Below, one piece after another: positions 48,844-57,106 of a stretch of DNA of 64,000 nt (positions within the stretch are counted from its first letter, which is position 1; each line of letters opens with the position of its first letter). The notes beneath the pieces are model-generated. The model had not been told where the DNA came from, made no database searches, and was given only the letters and a program-made list of their open reading frames with translations. This DNA comes from Solobacterium sp. (lineage in GTDB: Bacteria; Bacillota_I; Bacilli_A; Erysipelotrichales; Erysipelotrichaceae), in NCBI GenBank assembly GCA_017404505.1, contig JAFRCE010000004.1, forward strand, positions 62,001 to 126,000, in the 5' to 3' direction. The position numbers and the translations under genes are program-made.

Positions 48844-49761
48844 TCAGTCATGAAGATCGGGAATGAATTCGATGTACAGCTGATCAAAATCGGGTCTGAG
48901 ATCCTGACGCACAAGATCATGGAGCTTTGACCATTCCCTTGTATCGATCAGTGAAGTATTGCTGGTTTCCTTCAGATAGACTTCGATCCATGTCTTGCGG
49001 CCGGTCTGGATGACGTCGATGAAGGTTGCCTCATACGGCATATCCTTCAGATGCCTGTCCACTGCCTCGTGCACCTTGTCCATCACTTCTTTCGGCGGTG
49101 AGAACAGCAGCATCTGCTTGAAGCCGCGGTTCAGTTCTTTGAGCGGTTCGCCAAGCATGATCAGGGAAAGGATGATCGCCACGGCGGAATCCATGTAGGG
49201 AGCGACAGGCGCGAGAATCGTGTCACCGAGAAGATGATCAGCCAGGAAGGCAATGGCGATGCCGCAGCTGCCGACGATGTCCGTCTTCCACAGAAACAGT
49301 TCGGCGTGGATGGTCGGCGATTCGTATTTTCTGCTCATGTGCTGCAGGAACAGATACATCAGGACACTGCCGATGCCGAGACAGATTTCAAAGATGGCGA
49401 TGCCGATTGGACTGACGTCGTGGCCGCCGCTGAGAATGACGTGCACGTTGGTGTTGATCATCAGCAGGATCAGGACCAGAAGGATCGAGTATTTCACGAT
49501 CAGAAACAGCGATTCGACCTGGGCATAGCCATAGGGATGCCACTCGCTGACCGGTTTGTAAAGAAGCGGAATCAGCAGCAGAAAAGGCCACATCATGACC
49601 AGTTCGGCCGAGTCGAAGACAGCGTCCATGAGCACGGTATAGGACTGCAGATAGAAGGCCATCAGGACTTCCGCGGCGGAAAGCGCGCAGCTGCCGAAAA
49701 ATGACAGCCGCAGAATGCGTTTCTCCAATGCTTCTTTTGTTTTTTTATTCATCTGTGTCAT
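48844..49761 (-). CDS. Cation diffusion facilitator family transporter
   Basis: 305 residues from the ATG preceded by GGGGAACAGC. A TTG fourteen codons upstream lacks support. Typical CDF pieces are the first metal-site helix (VLMDAVFDSAELVMMW), HPYGYAQVESLFL, HAELFLWKTDIVGSCGIAI, APYMDSAVAIILSLIMLGEPLKEL, and a C-terminal cytoplasmic domain of about 85 residues. It exports zinc, iron, manganese or similar ions. The motif is D-x3-D at the first site but H-A-E ... K-T-D at the second, so the metal is uncertain. Confidence 0.87.
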   Translation of the reverse strand: MTQMNKKTKEALEKRILRLSFFGSCALSAAEVLMAFYLQSYTVLMDAVFDSAELVMMWPFLLLIPLLYKPVSEWHPYGYAQVESLFLIVKYSILLVLILLMINTNVHVILSGGHDVSPIGIAIFEICLGIGSVLMYLFLQHMSRKYESPTIHAELFLWKTDIVGSCGIAIAFLADHLLGDTILAPVAPYMDSAVAIILSLIMLGEPLKELNRGFKQMLLFSPPKEVMDKVHEAVDRHLKDMPYEATFIDVIQTGRKTWIEVYLKETSNTSLIDTREWSKLHDLVRQDLRPDFDQLYIEFIPDLHD

Positions 49762-49835
49762 GCTGTTCCCCGCAACTGTTATTCTAGCACGCCGTACGGA
49801 CAAAGAGCCGCCGGCTTTTTCAAAACGTCCGCCTG

Positions 49836-49844
49836 TGGTAAAAT
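49836..49844 (+). promoter_or_regulatory. Extended -10 promoter giving a leaderless hflX message
   Basis: TGGTAAAAT ends seven bases before the hflX ATG at 49852. No ribosome site lies between. Confidence 0.65.
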
Positions 49845-49851
49845 GCCGGTA

Positions 49852-51102
49852 ATGAAAAAAGCAGTTCTGGCAGGTATTTCCCTGAAAAACGCACCGAAGC
49901 AGTTCGCCTCGGTTTTTGCTGAAACAAAAGAATTATGTCTGGCCTGCGACCTTGAAGTGGTCGGTGAGATCAGCCAGCAGTCCCGTACCATGGATCCGCG
50001 GACCGGCTTCCGGCAGGGCAAGATCCAGGAACTGGCTGCTCTGGTTCAGGCGACGGAAGCCGAGATCATCGTCTTTCATAATCCGCTGCCGATCCAGACC
50101 GCGGAAAGGATCGCTTCCATCTGCGGCGTCAATGTCATTGACCGGACTTCTCTGATCCTCGACATTTTCGCAAAGCGGGCCCGTTCGAAAGCGGCGACCA
50201 TGCAGGTGGAAATGGCCCGTTTGCAGTACGATCTGCCGCGCATCCTGAATGAAAGCGCCGATCAGGCTGGTCACGAACGAGGCGGTTCCGCCTATAACCG
50301 CGGTGCCGGTGAAATGCGTTCCGATCTGATCGCCCGGCAGTATGCCGGCCGTATCGCGGCTTTGAAACAGGAACTGAAGAAAATCGAAAAGCAGCGCTGG
50401 CAGGACGAAAGAAGACGTACCCGCACCCTGATGCGCCGCGTCGCTCTGGTCGGCTATACGAATGCCGGCAAGAGTTCTCTGATGAATGCCATGATCGAAC
50501 GGTCGTCACAGCAGGGCGGCAGAGTCATGGAAGAGGACATGCTGTTTGCGACCCTCGACACCAGCGTGCGCATGATCACCTGCGGCGCGCGGAAATTCCT
50601 GCTGTATGATACCGTCGGCTTCGTGTCCGATCTGCCGCATACCCTGATCGACGCCTTTAAAAGTACCCTGGACGCAGCCCGTGACGCCGATCTTCTGATC
50701 CATGTCGCCGACGCCTCCGATCCGGCCTGTGCTGACAAGATCCAGATCACCGAAGAAACCCTGAAGGAAATCGGCGCCGACGGCATTGAAGTTCTCAGAG
50801 TCTACAACAAATGCGATCTGCTCAGCGACAGCAGTCACATCGACGGTCTGAAGATCAGCTGTAAAACCGGAGCGGGCATGGATGAATTCATGCAGGTGCT
50901 GATCGATAAACTGTATCCGAAGGAAGACAGCGCGATGATCCTGCTTCCGTATGATAGAATAGCAATGATTGATATGTATAAAACAGCGGTGGATATCAGG
51001 ATCCTGGAAAACCGGGAAGACGGCATGGTCATTTCCCTGCAGGGACCTTCCCGCTATCTGGCCGCGTTTCGGAATTATCGTCTGAAGGAGAAAGAAGAAT
51101 GA
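49852..51102 (+). CDS. hflX: GTPase HflX
   Basis: 416 residues. The N-terminal HflX domain has SRTMDPRTGFRQGKIQEL and NVIDRTSLILDIFAKRARSKAATMQVEMA, then the GTPase motifs VALVGYTNAGKSSLMNAM (G1), DTVGFVSDLPHTLIDAFKSTL (G3) and YNKCDLL (G4). HflX splits stalled ribosomes after heat stress. An ATG nine bases upstream overlaps the -10 box, so the second ATG is used here. Coupled by ATGA to the peptidase gene. Confidence 0.93.
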   Translation: MKKAVLAGISLKNAPKQFASVFAETKELCLACDLEVVGEISQQSRTMDPRTGFRQGKIQELAALVQATEAEIIVFHNPLPIQTAERIASICGVNVIDRTSLILDIFAKRARSKAATMQVEMARLQYDLPRILNESADQAGHERGGSAYNRGAGEMRSDLIARQYAGRIAALKQELKKIEKQRWQDERRRTRTLMRRVALVGYTNAGKSSLMNAMIERSSQQGGRVMEEDMLFATLDTSVRMITCGARKFLLYDTVGFVSDLPHTLIDAFKSTLDAARDADLLIHVADASDPACADKIQITEETLKEIGADGIEVLRVYNKCDLLSDSSHIDGLKISCKTGAGMDEFMQVLIDKLYPKEDSAMILLPYDRIAMIDMYKTAVDIRILENREDGMVISLQGPSRYLAAFRNYRLKEKEE

Positions 51103-52463
51103 AAACTGTTTGGGAGAAACTAACAGCTGCCCAGCTGAAAGAACTGAATGTCTTCTGTGAAGAATACCGCCAGTTCCTTTCAGCATCCAAAACGGAAAGA
51201 TTATTTGTGAAGAACGGCATTGAAGCGGCTGAGAAGGCCGGCTTTAAAGACTACCGCACCGTCAAAAGCGTGAAGCCGGGTGACCGTCTCTATGCCAACA
51301 ACCGCGGCAAGAATCTGTGCCTGTTCGTCATCGGCAAAAAGCCTCTGAATGAAGGCATGAATGTCGTCGGCGCTCACATTGACTCACCGCGTATCGACCT
51401 GAAGCCGGTGCCGCTTTATGAAAAGGACGGCCTCGCACTTCTCGACACGCATTACTACGGCGGCATTAAGAAATATCAGTGGGTCGCCAGACCCTTGGCG
51501 CTCGTCGGTGTCGTATGCAAGAAAGACGGCACGACCGTCGACGTCAATATCGGTGACAAGCCGGGTGATCCGGTGCTTGGCATTTCCGATCTTTTGCCGC
51601 ACCTCGCCCAGGATCAGATGAAGAAGCCGGGCGCGACAGTTGTCGAAGGTGAACAGCTGGACGTTCTCGTCGGCTCGATCCCGGCCAAGGCTGAAAAGGA
51701 TGACAGAGTCAAGAAGGCGGTTCTCAAGATCCTCAAGGAACAGTATGACATCGAAGAAGACGATTTCCTTTCCGCCGAGCTCGAAATGGTTCCGGCCGGT
51801 GAAGCGAGAGACTATGGTCTTGACCGTTCGATGCTGCTGGGCTACGGCCACGATGACAGAGTATGCGCCTATACTTCGATGCGGGCGATCATGGAAATGA
51901 AAAAGCCGGAAAGAACTTCCTGCTGCATTCTCGTCGACAAGGAAGAAATCGGTTCCGTCGGCAACACCGGCATGCACAGCCGCTTCTTCTTCAATGTCGT
52001 CACCAGACTGCTCGCTCTGCAGGGCAAAACATCTCTGATCGACGTCAATGACGTCTTCGAGAATTCCCGCATGCTGTCAAGCGACGTTTCGGTTGCCTTT
52101 GATCCGAATTATCCGGAAGTTTCCGATCCGAAAAACACCGGTTTCTTCGGCAAGGGTATCTGCTTCGTTAAGTATACCGGCTCGCGTGGCAAATCCGGCG
52201 CCAACGATGCCAATGCCGAATTCCTCGCCAAGGTGCGCAGAGTCATGGACGACAACAAGGTTTCCTTCCAGCTCTGTGAACTGGCCAAGGTCGACATCGG
52301 CGGCGGCGGAACGATCGCCTACATCCTGGCCAATCTGAACATGGATGTTCTCGATGCCGGCATTGCCGTTCAGTCGATGCACGCGCCGTTTGAGACGGTT
52401 TCCAAAGCGGACGTCTATGAAGGATACCGCTGCTATACCGCATTCCTGAAGGATATGGACTGA
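51099..52463 (+). CDS. M18-family aminopeptidase
   Basis: 454 residues. Zinc-site and catalytic motifs: VVGAHIDSPRIDLKP, LDTHYYGGIKKYQW, YGHDDRVCAYTS, VDKEEIGSVGNTGMHS and the final His in QSMHAPFETVSKADV. M18 enzymes form large dodecamers that remove acidic or other N-terminal residues. Start in the ATGA overlap with hflX, after AAGGAGAAAGAA. Confidence 0.93.
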   Translation: MKTVWEKLTAAQLKELNVFCEEYRQFLSASKTERLFVKNGIEAAEKAGFKDYRTVKSVKPGDRLYANNRGKNLCLFVIGKKPLNEGMNVVGAHIDSPRIDLKPVPLYEKDGLALLDTHYYGGIKKYQWVARPLALVGVVCKKDGTTVDVNIGDKPGDPVLGISDLLPHLAQDQMKKPGATVVEGEQLDVLVGSIPAKAEKDDRVKKAVLKILKEQYDIEEDDFLSAELEMVPAGEARDYGLDRSMLLGYGHDDRVCAYTSMRAIMEMKKPERTSCCILVDKEEIGSVGNTGMHSRFFFNVVTRLLALQGKTSLIDVNDVFENSRMLSSDVSVAFDPNYPEVSDPKNTGFFGKGICFVKYTGSRGKSGANDANAEFLAKVRRVMDDNKVSFQLCELAKVDIGGGGTIAYILANLNMDVLDAGIAVQSMHAPFETVSKADVYEGYRCYTAFLKDMD

Positions 52464-52477
52464 ATCCCGTAAATATC

Positions 52478-52510
52478 TGTTAAAATGAAGGCGTAGGAAT
52501 ACGCCTTTTT
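52478..52510 (+). promoter_or_regulatory. Promoter overlapping the terminator of the preceding gene
   Basis: Extended -10 TGTTAAAAT (52478-52486) is followed at once by the terminator hairpin AAGGCGTA / TACGCCTT (52488-52507) with five Ts. Transcripts begun at this promoter would start inside the hairpin and so escape it. Confidence 0.55.
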
Positions 52511-52530
52511 ATAACGGCAGGGAGACAATT

Positions 52531-53787
52531 ATGAAAATCACGTTCTATTTTGTACGCCACGGCGAAACCCGTTTTAATGAGAAAGGCCGTGTCCAGGGAG
52601 TCTGTGACAGTCCTTTGACAGCCCTTGGCAAAGCCCAGGCCGACCGGGCCGGTGACGCCCTGCGCGAGGTTTATTTTGATCAGGCCTTCACCTCACCGGC
52701 GGAAAGAGCCATGCAGACAGCCCGGCATATTCTCAGCGGCCGCAACATGGAAGCCGTGATCGTCGAAGACCTGCATGAATTTGACTTCGGAAGGTATGAA
52801 GGCACCCGCTTCACATCCCATCCTGATGAACTGAAACAGCATTTCGCCACCCGTGACTTCAGCAGTGCGGAAGGGGAATCCCCGGCCCGCATGGAAGTGA
52901 GAGTCCGGGAAGTCATGAAAGATATCGTCAGCCGCTGTGAAGATCAGGACAGAGTCCTGATCGTTTCCCACGGTATGTTTGAATTATTCCTGATGACGAC
53001 CCTGCTCAATGTGGACGGTGATTCGTTCTATCAGCAGCGGGTGGCGGAAGGAAGAAGAAGCACCCCGAACGGCGGCATCATGGTCTTCACCTACGAAGAC
53101 GGCGAATACAGAATGACCGTTGAACCGACGGAAGCCGAACGCTTTGTTCTGCCGGAAGAGGAGAAACATGTCGTCTTCTACTATGTCAGACACGGTGAGA
53201 CACGCTTCAATATGTGGAACCGCATGCAGGGCGCGGACGATTCACCGCTGACGGCGGCCGGCATCCATCAGGCGGAAGAAGCCCGGGACGCACTGCGGGG
53301 AGTTGAATTCAACGCTGTCTACACGTCACCATACGGCCGGGCCCGTAAGACCGCCCAGATCATAGCCGCTCCGCACAGGATCGAGCCGGTTCTCGAAAAG
53401 GGCCTCAAGGAAGTTGACTTCGGTGATTTCGAAGGTGTCGTCACGGATTCCTGGCGTGATGAAATCATGCGCCGTCATCTTAACGAACAGTGGGACGATG
53501 TCGGCGGTGAAAACCTGAAACAGGTGCAGGAAAGAATCCGGAAAACCCTGCATAAGATCATCCGCAAGGCCAAGGACAACGATACGATTCTTCTGGTATC
53601 GCATGGTACATACTATCTGAATATTCTGAAGTACCTGTTCGATATCGACCGTACGGATTACTTTGAAAAGCGTATGAAGGCAGGCCGGCAGGCCATGCCG
53701 AACGGCGGCATCTTCACGTTTGAATATACCGACGGCGTTTTCCGCATCCGCGAACTCATGGTATCACCGGACGAATACAGCAAATAA
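52531..53787 (+). CDS. Tandem histidine phosphatase (two phosphoglycerate-mutase-like domains)
   Basis: 418 residues built from two copies of about 205 residues. Copy one has FYFVRHGETRFNEKGRVQG and VLIVSHGMFELFL, and copy two has FYYVRHGETRFNMWNRMQG and ILLVSHGTYYLNIL. Both keep the two catalytic His, the RHG Arg and the SP-RA block, so both may be active. The repeat points to an in-frame duplication. Substrates of such broad phosphatases are hard to predict. GGCAGGGAG precedes the ATG. Confidence 0.88.
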   Translation: MKITFYFVRHGETRFNEKGRVQGVCDSPLTALGKAQADRAGDALREVYFDQAFTSPAERAMQTARHILSGRNMEAVIVEDLHEFDFGRYEGTRFTSHPDELKQHFATRDFSSAEGESPARMEVRVREVMKDIVSRCEDQDRVLIVSHGMFELFLMTTLLNVDGDSFYQQRVAEGRRSTPNGGIMVFTYEDGEYRMTVEPTEAERFVLPEEEKHVVFYYVRHGETRFNMWNRMQGADDSPLTAAGIHQAEEARDALRGVEFNAVYTSPYGRARKTAQIIAAPHRIEPVLEKGLKEVDFGDFEGVVTDSWRDEIMRRHLNEQWDDVGGENLKQVQERIRKTLHKIIRKAKDNDTILLVSHGTYYLNILKYLFDIDRTDYFEKRMKAGRQAMPNGGIFTFEYTDGVFRIRELMVSPDEYSK

Positions 53788-53891
53788 AACAGCAAGGTCC
53801 GTAACAAAACAGCATACTGCCGCGAATCACATCGGTCCGCTGACATGTTCGATCAACGATCTTCCGGTCAATACAATGACACAAAAAGAGA

Positions 53892-53900
53892 TGGTAAACT
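53892..53900 (+). promoter_or_regulatory. Extended -10 candidate in the 53788-53951 gap
   Basis: TGGTAAACT, 51 bases before the zinc-ribbon ORF. The rest of this 164-base gap shows no gene I can support. Confidence 0.35.
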
Positions 53901-53951
53901 GTCTGATGGAATAATGAAGAGTTCAGAAAGACGCAAGACGGAAGTTAGAAA

Positions 53952-54287
53952 ATGACAGTCAAAAGAGTAAAACTTAGTGAACTGAATGAGGAAGAACTGA
54001 AACAGATCGCCGGCGGCCGCTTTAATTTCGATACCGATTATGATATGGCAAGACGGGCAGCCAACATCAAATGTCCGGTCTGCGGTACGGAAGGAACACT
54101 GAAGTCACAAATTCAGGGCTATGACGGCTACAGCGACGGCCGGTAGGTGGCTGTGGACACCTGTGTCTGCACCAGCTGCAACAGCCAGATCAACCTGTAT
54201 CCGGAACTGAACCAGATGGGTGCCGTAGATTTCAATGAGGAAACCGGCGACTATAACGAGACGATGTTCCCGTATACCTGGCATTGA
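53952..54287 (+). pseudogene. Double-glycine-leader zinc-ribbon peptide interrupted by an in-frame TAG
   Basis: An open frame of 64 codons ends at TAG (54144-54146), and the same frame continues for 46 more codons to TGA. The N terminus VKLSELNEEELKQIAGG is a class II bacteriocin-type leader with a GG processing site. CPVC (about residues 41-44) lies before the TAG, and the matching CTSC lies after it, so only the joined product would form a four-Cys zinc ribbon. This indicates either a recent nonsense mutation or readthrough. TAG is used as a normal stop elsewhere in the window (modB). The weak ribosome site is GGAAG. No maturation peptidase or C39 exporter is nearby. Confidence 0.6.
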
Positions 54288-54300
54288 TCGATGAAAACAA

Positions 54301-54366
54301 AAAAGGACTGTAACGGACCGGCGGCGGATGTGATCACATCTGTCACCGGCAGGTTACAGTCCTTTT
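54301..54366 (+). terminator. Long hairpin terminator after the zinc-ribbon ORF
   Basis: Outer arms AAAAGGACTGTAAC / GTTACAGTCCTTTT pair over 14 bp, with an inner palindrome GATGTGATCACATC. The U-rich end is the stem itself. It also lies at the end of the opposing remnant. Confidence 0.75.
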
Positions 54367-54367
54367 G

Positions 54368-54628
54368 TTATGCTTTTTCTTTTGTGCGGCGGCTGACCAG
54401 CTCGCCGTTTTTATTATAGGTATCGATGATGTCGAAACCTTCGGAAAAATCCGGCGCGGTCATGTGCTATGCGACGTGGCGAATCGTCTCTTCACCGGCG
54501 TGCCGGGCGCCCATTCTGTCTCTTGCAATGCAGGTTTCAATATCGGTGTTGATTACCAGGGCATGGAGTACCGCGATCCCGGAAGCGGGCAGGCCGATCG
54601 GCATATAAAGAATGGGCTTTTCCGTCAT
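54368..54628 (-). pseudogene. Remnant of a P-loop (polynucleotide-kinase-like) protein
   Basis: Translation in one frame gives 53 residues, a TAG (54467-54469), then 32 more residues to TAA. It opens as a P-loop start (PILYMPIGLPASG) but jumps straight to VINTDIETCIARDRMGARHAGEETIR and, after the TAG, MTAPDFSEGFDIIDTY. In kinases of the zeta-toxin / T4 PNK type these later motifs lie roughly a hundred residues after the P-loop, so an internal deletion has removed the middle, including the Lys-Ser of the P-loop. It starts four bases after the stop of citrate synthase, on the same strand. Confidence 0.65.
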
Positions 54629-54631
54629 CAC

Positions 54632-56008
54632 TCAGTCCTCACGATGGTTCATCGGAACATAATTCGCGCTGCCGCCGACATATTTATAGGCCGGACGGAT
54701 AATGCGGTTGGAGAATTCGACTTCTTCCATGCGGTGCGCGCACCAGCCGGCGATACGGGACACGGCGAAAATCGGTGTGAACAGTTCTTCCGAGATACCG
54801 AGGATGCGGTAGACAAGACCGGAATACAGGTCCATGTTGGCACACATGTTTTTCGTCAGGCCTTTTTCCTCGCGGAAGATTTCCGGTGACAGTTCGTCGA
54901 TCATGCAGAGCAGTTCATAATCCGTCCCAAGACCCTTTTCGTAGGCCAGATCATGGGAGTATTTTTTCAGGATCCTGGCTCGCGGATCGGATACCGTATA
55001 TACAGCATGGCCGACGCCATAGATCAGGCCGCTGCCGTCACCCGCTTCTTTGCGGATGATTTTGCGCAGGTATTCGCGGACTTCATTCCGGTCCGTCGGA
55101 TCTTTGAGAGCCTTCTTCATGGTGTCCAGCTGCTGCATGACTTTCAGGTTGGCGCCGCCGTGTTTTGGACCTTTCAGGGAACAGATCGCCGCGGCGATCG
55201 CCGAATAGGTATCGGTTCCGGTCGAGGAAAGAACACGGTCGGTGAAGGTCGAGTTGTTACCACCGCCGTGATCGGCATGCACCAGCATGCACAGATCAAG
55301 CAGCTTGGCTTCTTCATGGGTGAACTTCTGATCGGGACGGTAGGTGGACAGGATATGTTCCGCCGTGGAAAGTCCCTTGATCGGATAATGCAGATACAGT
55401 GAGCCGCGGGCATAGGCGTGCATCTTGATCTGATAAGCGTAGACCATCATGGTCGGCAGCTGGGCGATCAGGTTGACTGACTGGCTCATGATGTTTTCCA
55501 GCTGACCGTTTTCCGCATTTTCGTCATAGCTGTACATCGCCAGAACGGAACGTGCCATCTTGTTCATGATGTTCGGTGACGGAGCGCTCATGATCATCGT
55601 TTCGGCAAAGCCGTCCGGCAGTTCACGGTGGTTTTCCAAAAGCGCGCAGAAGCGGCTGAGCTGATCTTCCGTCGGCAATGAGCCGAACAGCAGCAGCCAT
55701 ACGACTTCCTCGAACATGAAGCGGTCATTGTCCATTGCCTCATGGACGAATTCCATCAGGTCGATGCCACGGTAGATCAGTTTGCCGTCGCAGGGAATGA
55801 CATTGCCGTTTTCGTCGCGTTCATAACCGACGACGTCGCAGATATTTGTCAATCCGGTCAGGACGCCGGTGCCGTCCGGGTTTCTCAGACCCCGTTTGAC
55901 ACCGAGCTTTTCACTTGTCTTCGGATCGATATAGTTGTTTTCACGGTATTCTTCACAAAGCAGTGATAGTTCTTCGGGTGTAAATGAAGGAACGTCAGGA
56001 TAAATCAT
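54632..56008 (-). CDS. Citrate synthase
   Basis: 458 residues from the ATG after AAAGGGGGAAATATAT. A frame extension to 56614 would run through the opposing dehydrogenase gene. Active-site blocks are SLKGPKHGGANLKV, LVHADHGGGNNSTF and GVGHAVYTVSDPRARIL. The N terminus is longer than in the E. coli enzyme, as in several anaerobes. It condenses oxaloacetate with acetyl-CoA. A 2-methylcitrate synthase activity cannot be excluded. It is divergent from isocitrate dehydrogenase, with a 102-base shared control region holding a TATAAT for the other side. Confidence 0.93.
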   Translation of the reverse strand: MIYPDVPSFTPEELSLLCEEYRENNYIDPKTSEKLGVKRGLRNPDGTGVLTGLTNICDVVGYERDENGNVIPCDGKLIYRGIDLMEFVHEAMDNDRFMFEEVVWLLLFGSLPTEDQLSRFCALLENHRELPDGFAETMIMSAPSPNIMNKMARSVLAMYSYDENAENGQLENIMSQSVNLIAQLPTMMVYAYQIKMHAYARGSLYLHYPIKGLSTAEHILSTYRPDQKFTHEEAKLLDLCMLVHADHGGGNNSTFTDRVLSSTGTDTYSAIAAAICSLKGPKHGGANLKVMQQLDTMKKALKDPTDRNEVREYLRKIIRKEAGDGSGLIYGVGHAVYTVSDPRARILKKYSHDLAYEKGLGTDYELLCMIDELSPEIFREEKGLTKNMCANMDLYSGLVYRILGISEELFTPIFAVSRIAGWCAHRMEEVEFSNRIIRPAYKYVGGSANYVPMNHRED

Positions 56009-56078
56009 ATATATTTCCCCCTTTAAGCAATAATGATACTCAAAAATGGCCGAGAAAACAATTTTTCTGAATGTTGTG

Positions 56079-56084
56079 TATAAT
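56079..56084 (+). promoter_or_regulatory. -10 element for the isocitrate dehydrogenase-aconitase pair
   Basis: TATAAT preceded by TTGTG, 26 bases before the start codon. It lies in the divergent region shared with citrate synthase. Confidence 0.5.
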
Positions 56085-56110
56085 AATGAACAATGGAAAG
56101 GCGGGTGCTT

Positions 56111-57103
56111 ATGCAGATCGTACTGATTCCCGGCGACGGCATCGGGAAAGAAATTGCCGCAAGTGTAAAGGATGTTTCTGCCGCATTGGACTGCGGTATT
56201 GACTGGCTCCCATATGAAGCCGGTGCTGAATATTATGAAAAAAGCGGAAAACTGCTGCAGGACGGCCTGATGGATGCCATCAGGGAATGCGGCCTGGCTT
56301 TGAAAGGACCGACAGCGACACCGATCGGAACGGGTTTCCGTTCGATCAATGTCCAGCTCCGTCAGACCTTTCAGACCTATGCCAACCTGCGGCCGCTCCA
56401 TTCCATGGCCGGTGTGAAGAGCCGCTATGAGAATGTCGACCTGGTGATTTTCCGTGAGAATACCGAAGACCTCTATCGGGGTATTGAATACATGTGTGAC
56501 AGTGACACGGCGCACGGCATCAAGATGATTACCCGCAAGGCCAGTGCCCGCATCATCCGGGCGGCCTTTGAATACGCGGTGGCCAACGGCCGCAAACGGG
56601 TCACAGCGGTTCATAAAGCGAATATCATGAAACTGACGGACGGCCTGTTCCTGGAAACCTTCAATCAGATTGCGAAGGAGTATCCGCAGATCGCTTCCGA
56701 CAGTGTCATCATCGACGCGTTATGCATGAAACTGGTCACCGATCCGACCCCGTTCGACGTGCTGGTCACCGAGAATCTGTATGGCGATATCATCTCTGAT
56801 CTCTGTGCCGGTCTGGTCGGCGGACTCGGCTTCGCACCGAGTGCCAACATCGGTGACACCGTCACGATCTATGAAGCAGTGCACGGTTCGGCACCGGATA
56901 TTGCCGGTATGAACAAAGCCAATCCTACAGCTCTGCTGATGGCTTTTGCGATGCTGCTGAACGATCAGGGCATGAAAGACAAAGCGGAAAGACTGAACAA
57001 TGCCATTGCGGCGGTCATCGCGGAAGGCAAAACAGTCACGGCCGATATCGGCGGCAGTGCCTCAACCCAGGAATTCACCGCCGAAGTGATCAGGAGGCTT
57101 TAA
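56111..57103 (+). CDS. Isocitrate dehydrogenase (NAD-type)
   Basis: 330 residues. IPGDGIGKEIAASV, TPIGTGFRSINVQLRQTFQTYANLRP (the S-x-N-x-x-LR isocitrate signature), IFRENTEDLYRGIE, VTAVHKANIMKLTDGLF and NLYGDIISDLCAGLVGGLG are all present. The short length resembles NAD-linked enzymes such as those of Thermus-like and mitochondrial type. The ATG at 56111 has AAAGGCGGG upstream. An ATG six codons earlier is unlikely. Three bases separate it from aconitase. Confidence 0.9.
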   Translation: MQIVLIPGDGIGKEIAASVKDVSAALDCGIDWLPYEAGAEYYEKSGKLLQDGLMDAIRECGLALKGPTATPIGTGFRSINVQLRQTFQTYANLRPLHSMAGVKSRYENVDLVIFRENTEDLYRGIEYMCDSDTAHGIKMITRKASARIIRAAFEYAVANGRKRVTAVHKANIMKLTDGLFLETFNQIAKEYPQIASDSVIIDALCMKLVTDPTPFDVLVTENLYGDIISDLCAGLVGGLGFAPSANIGDTVTIYEAVHGSAPDIAGMNKANPTALLMAFAMLLNDQGMKDKAERLNNAIAAVIAEGKTVTADIGGSASTQEFTAEVIRRL

Positions 57104-57106
57104 GCA

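Noticed and set aside
53720-53914. 64-codon plus-strand frame after the tandem phosphatase
   Set aside because: Begins inside the phosphatase gene out of frame, has no ribosome site and no recognisable sequence.
56009-56614. 202-codon N-terminal extension of citrate synthase
   Set aside because: Runs through the divergent promoter and the opposing isocitrate dehydrogenase gene. The ATG at 56008 has GGGGG upstream.
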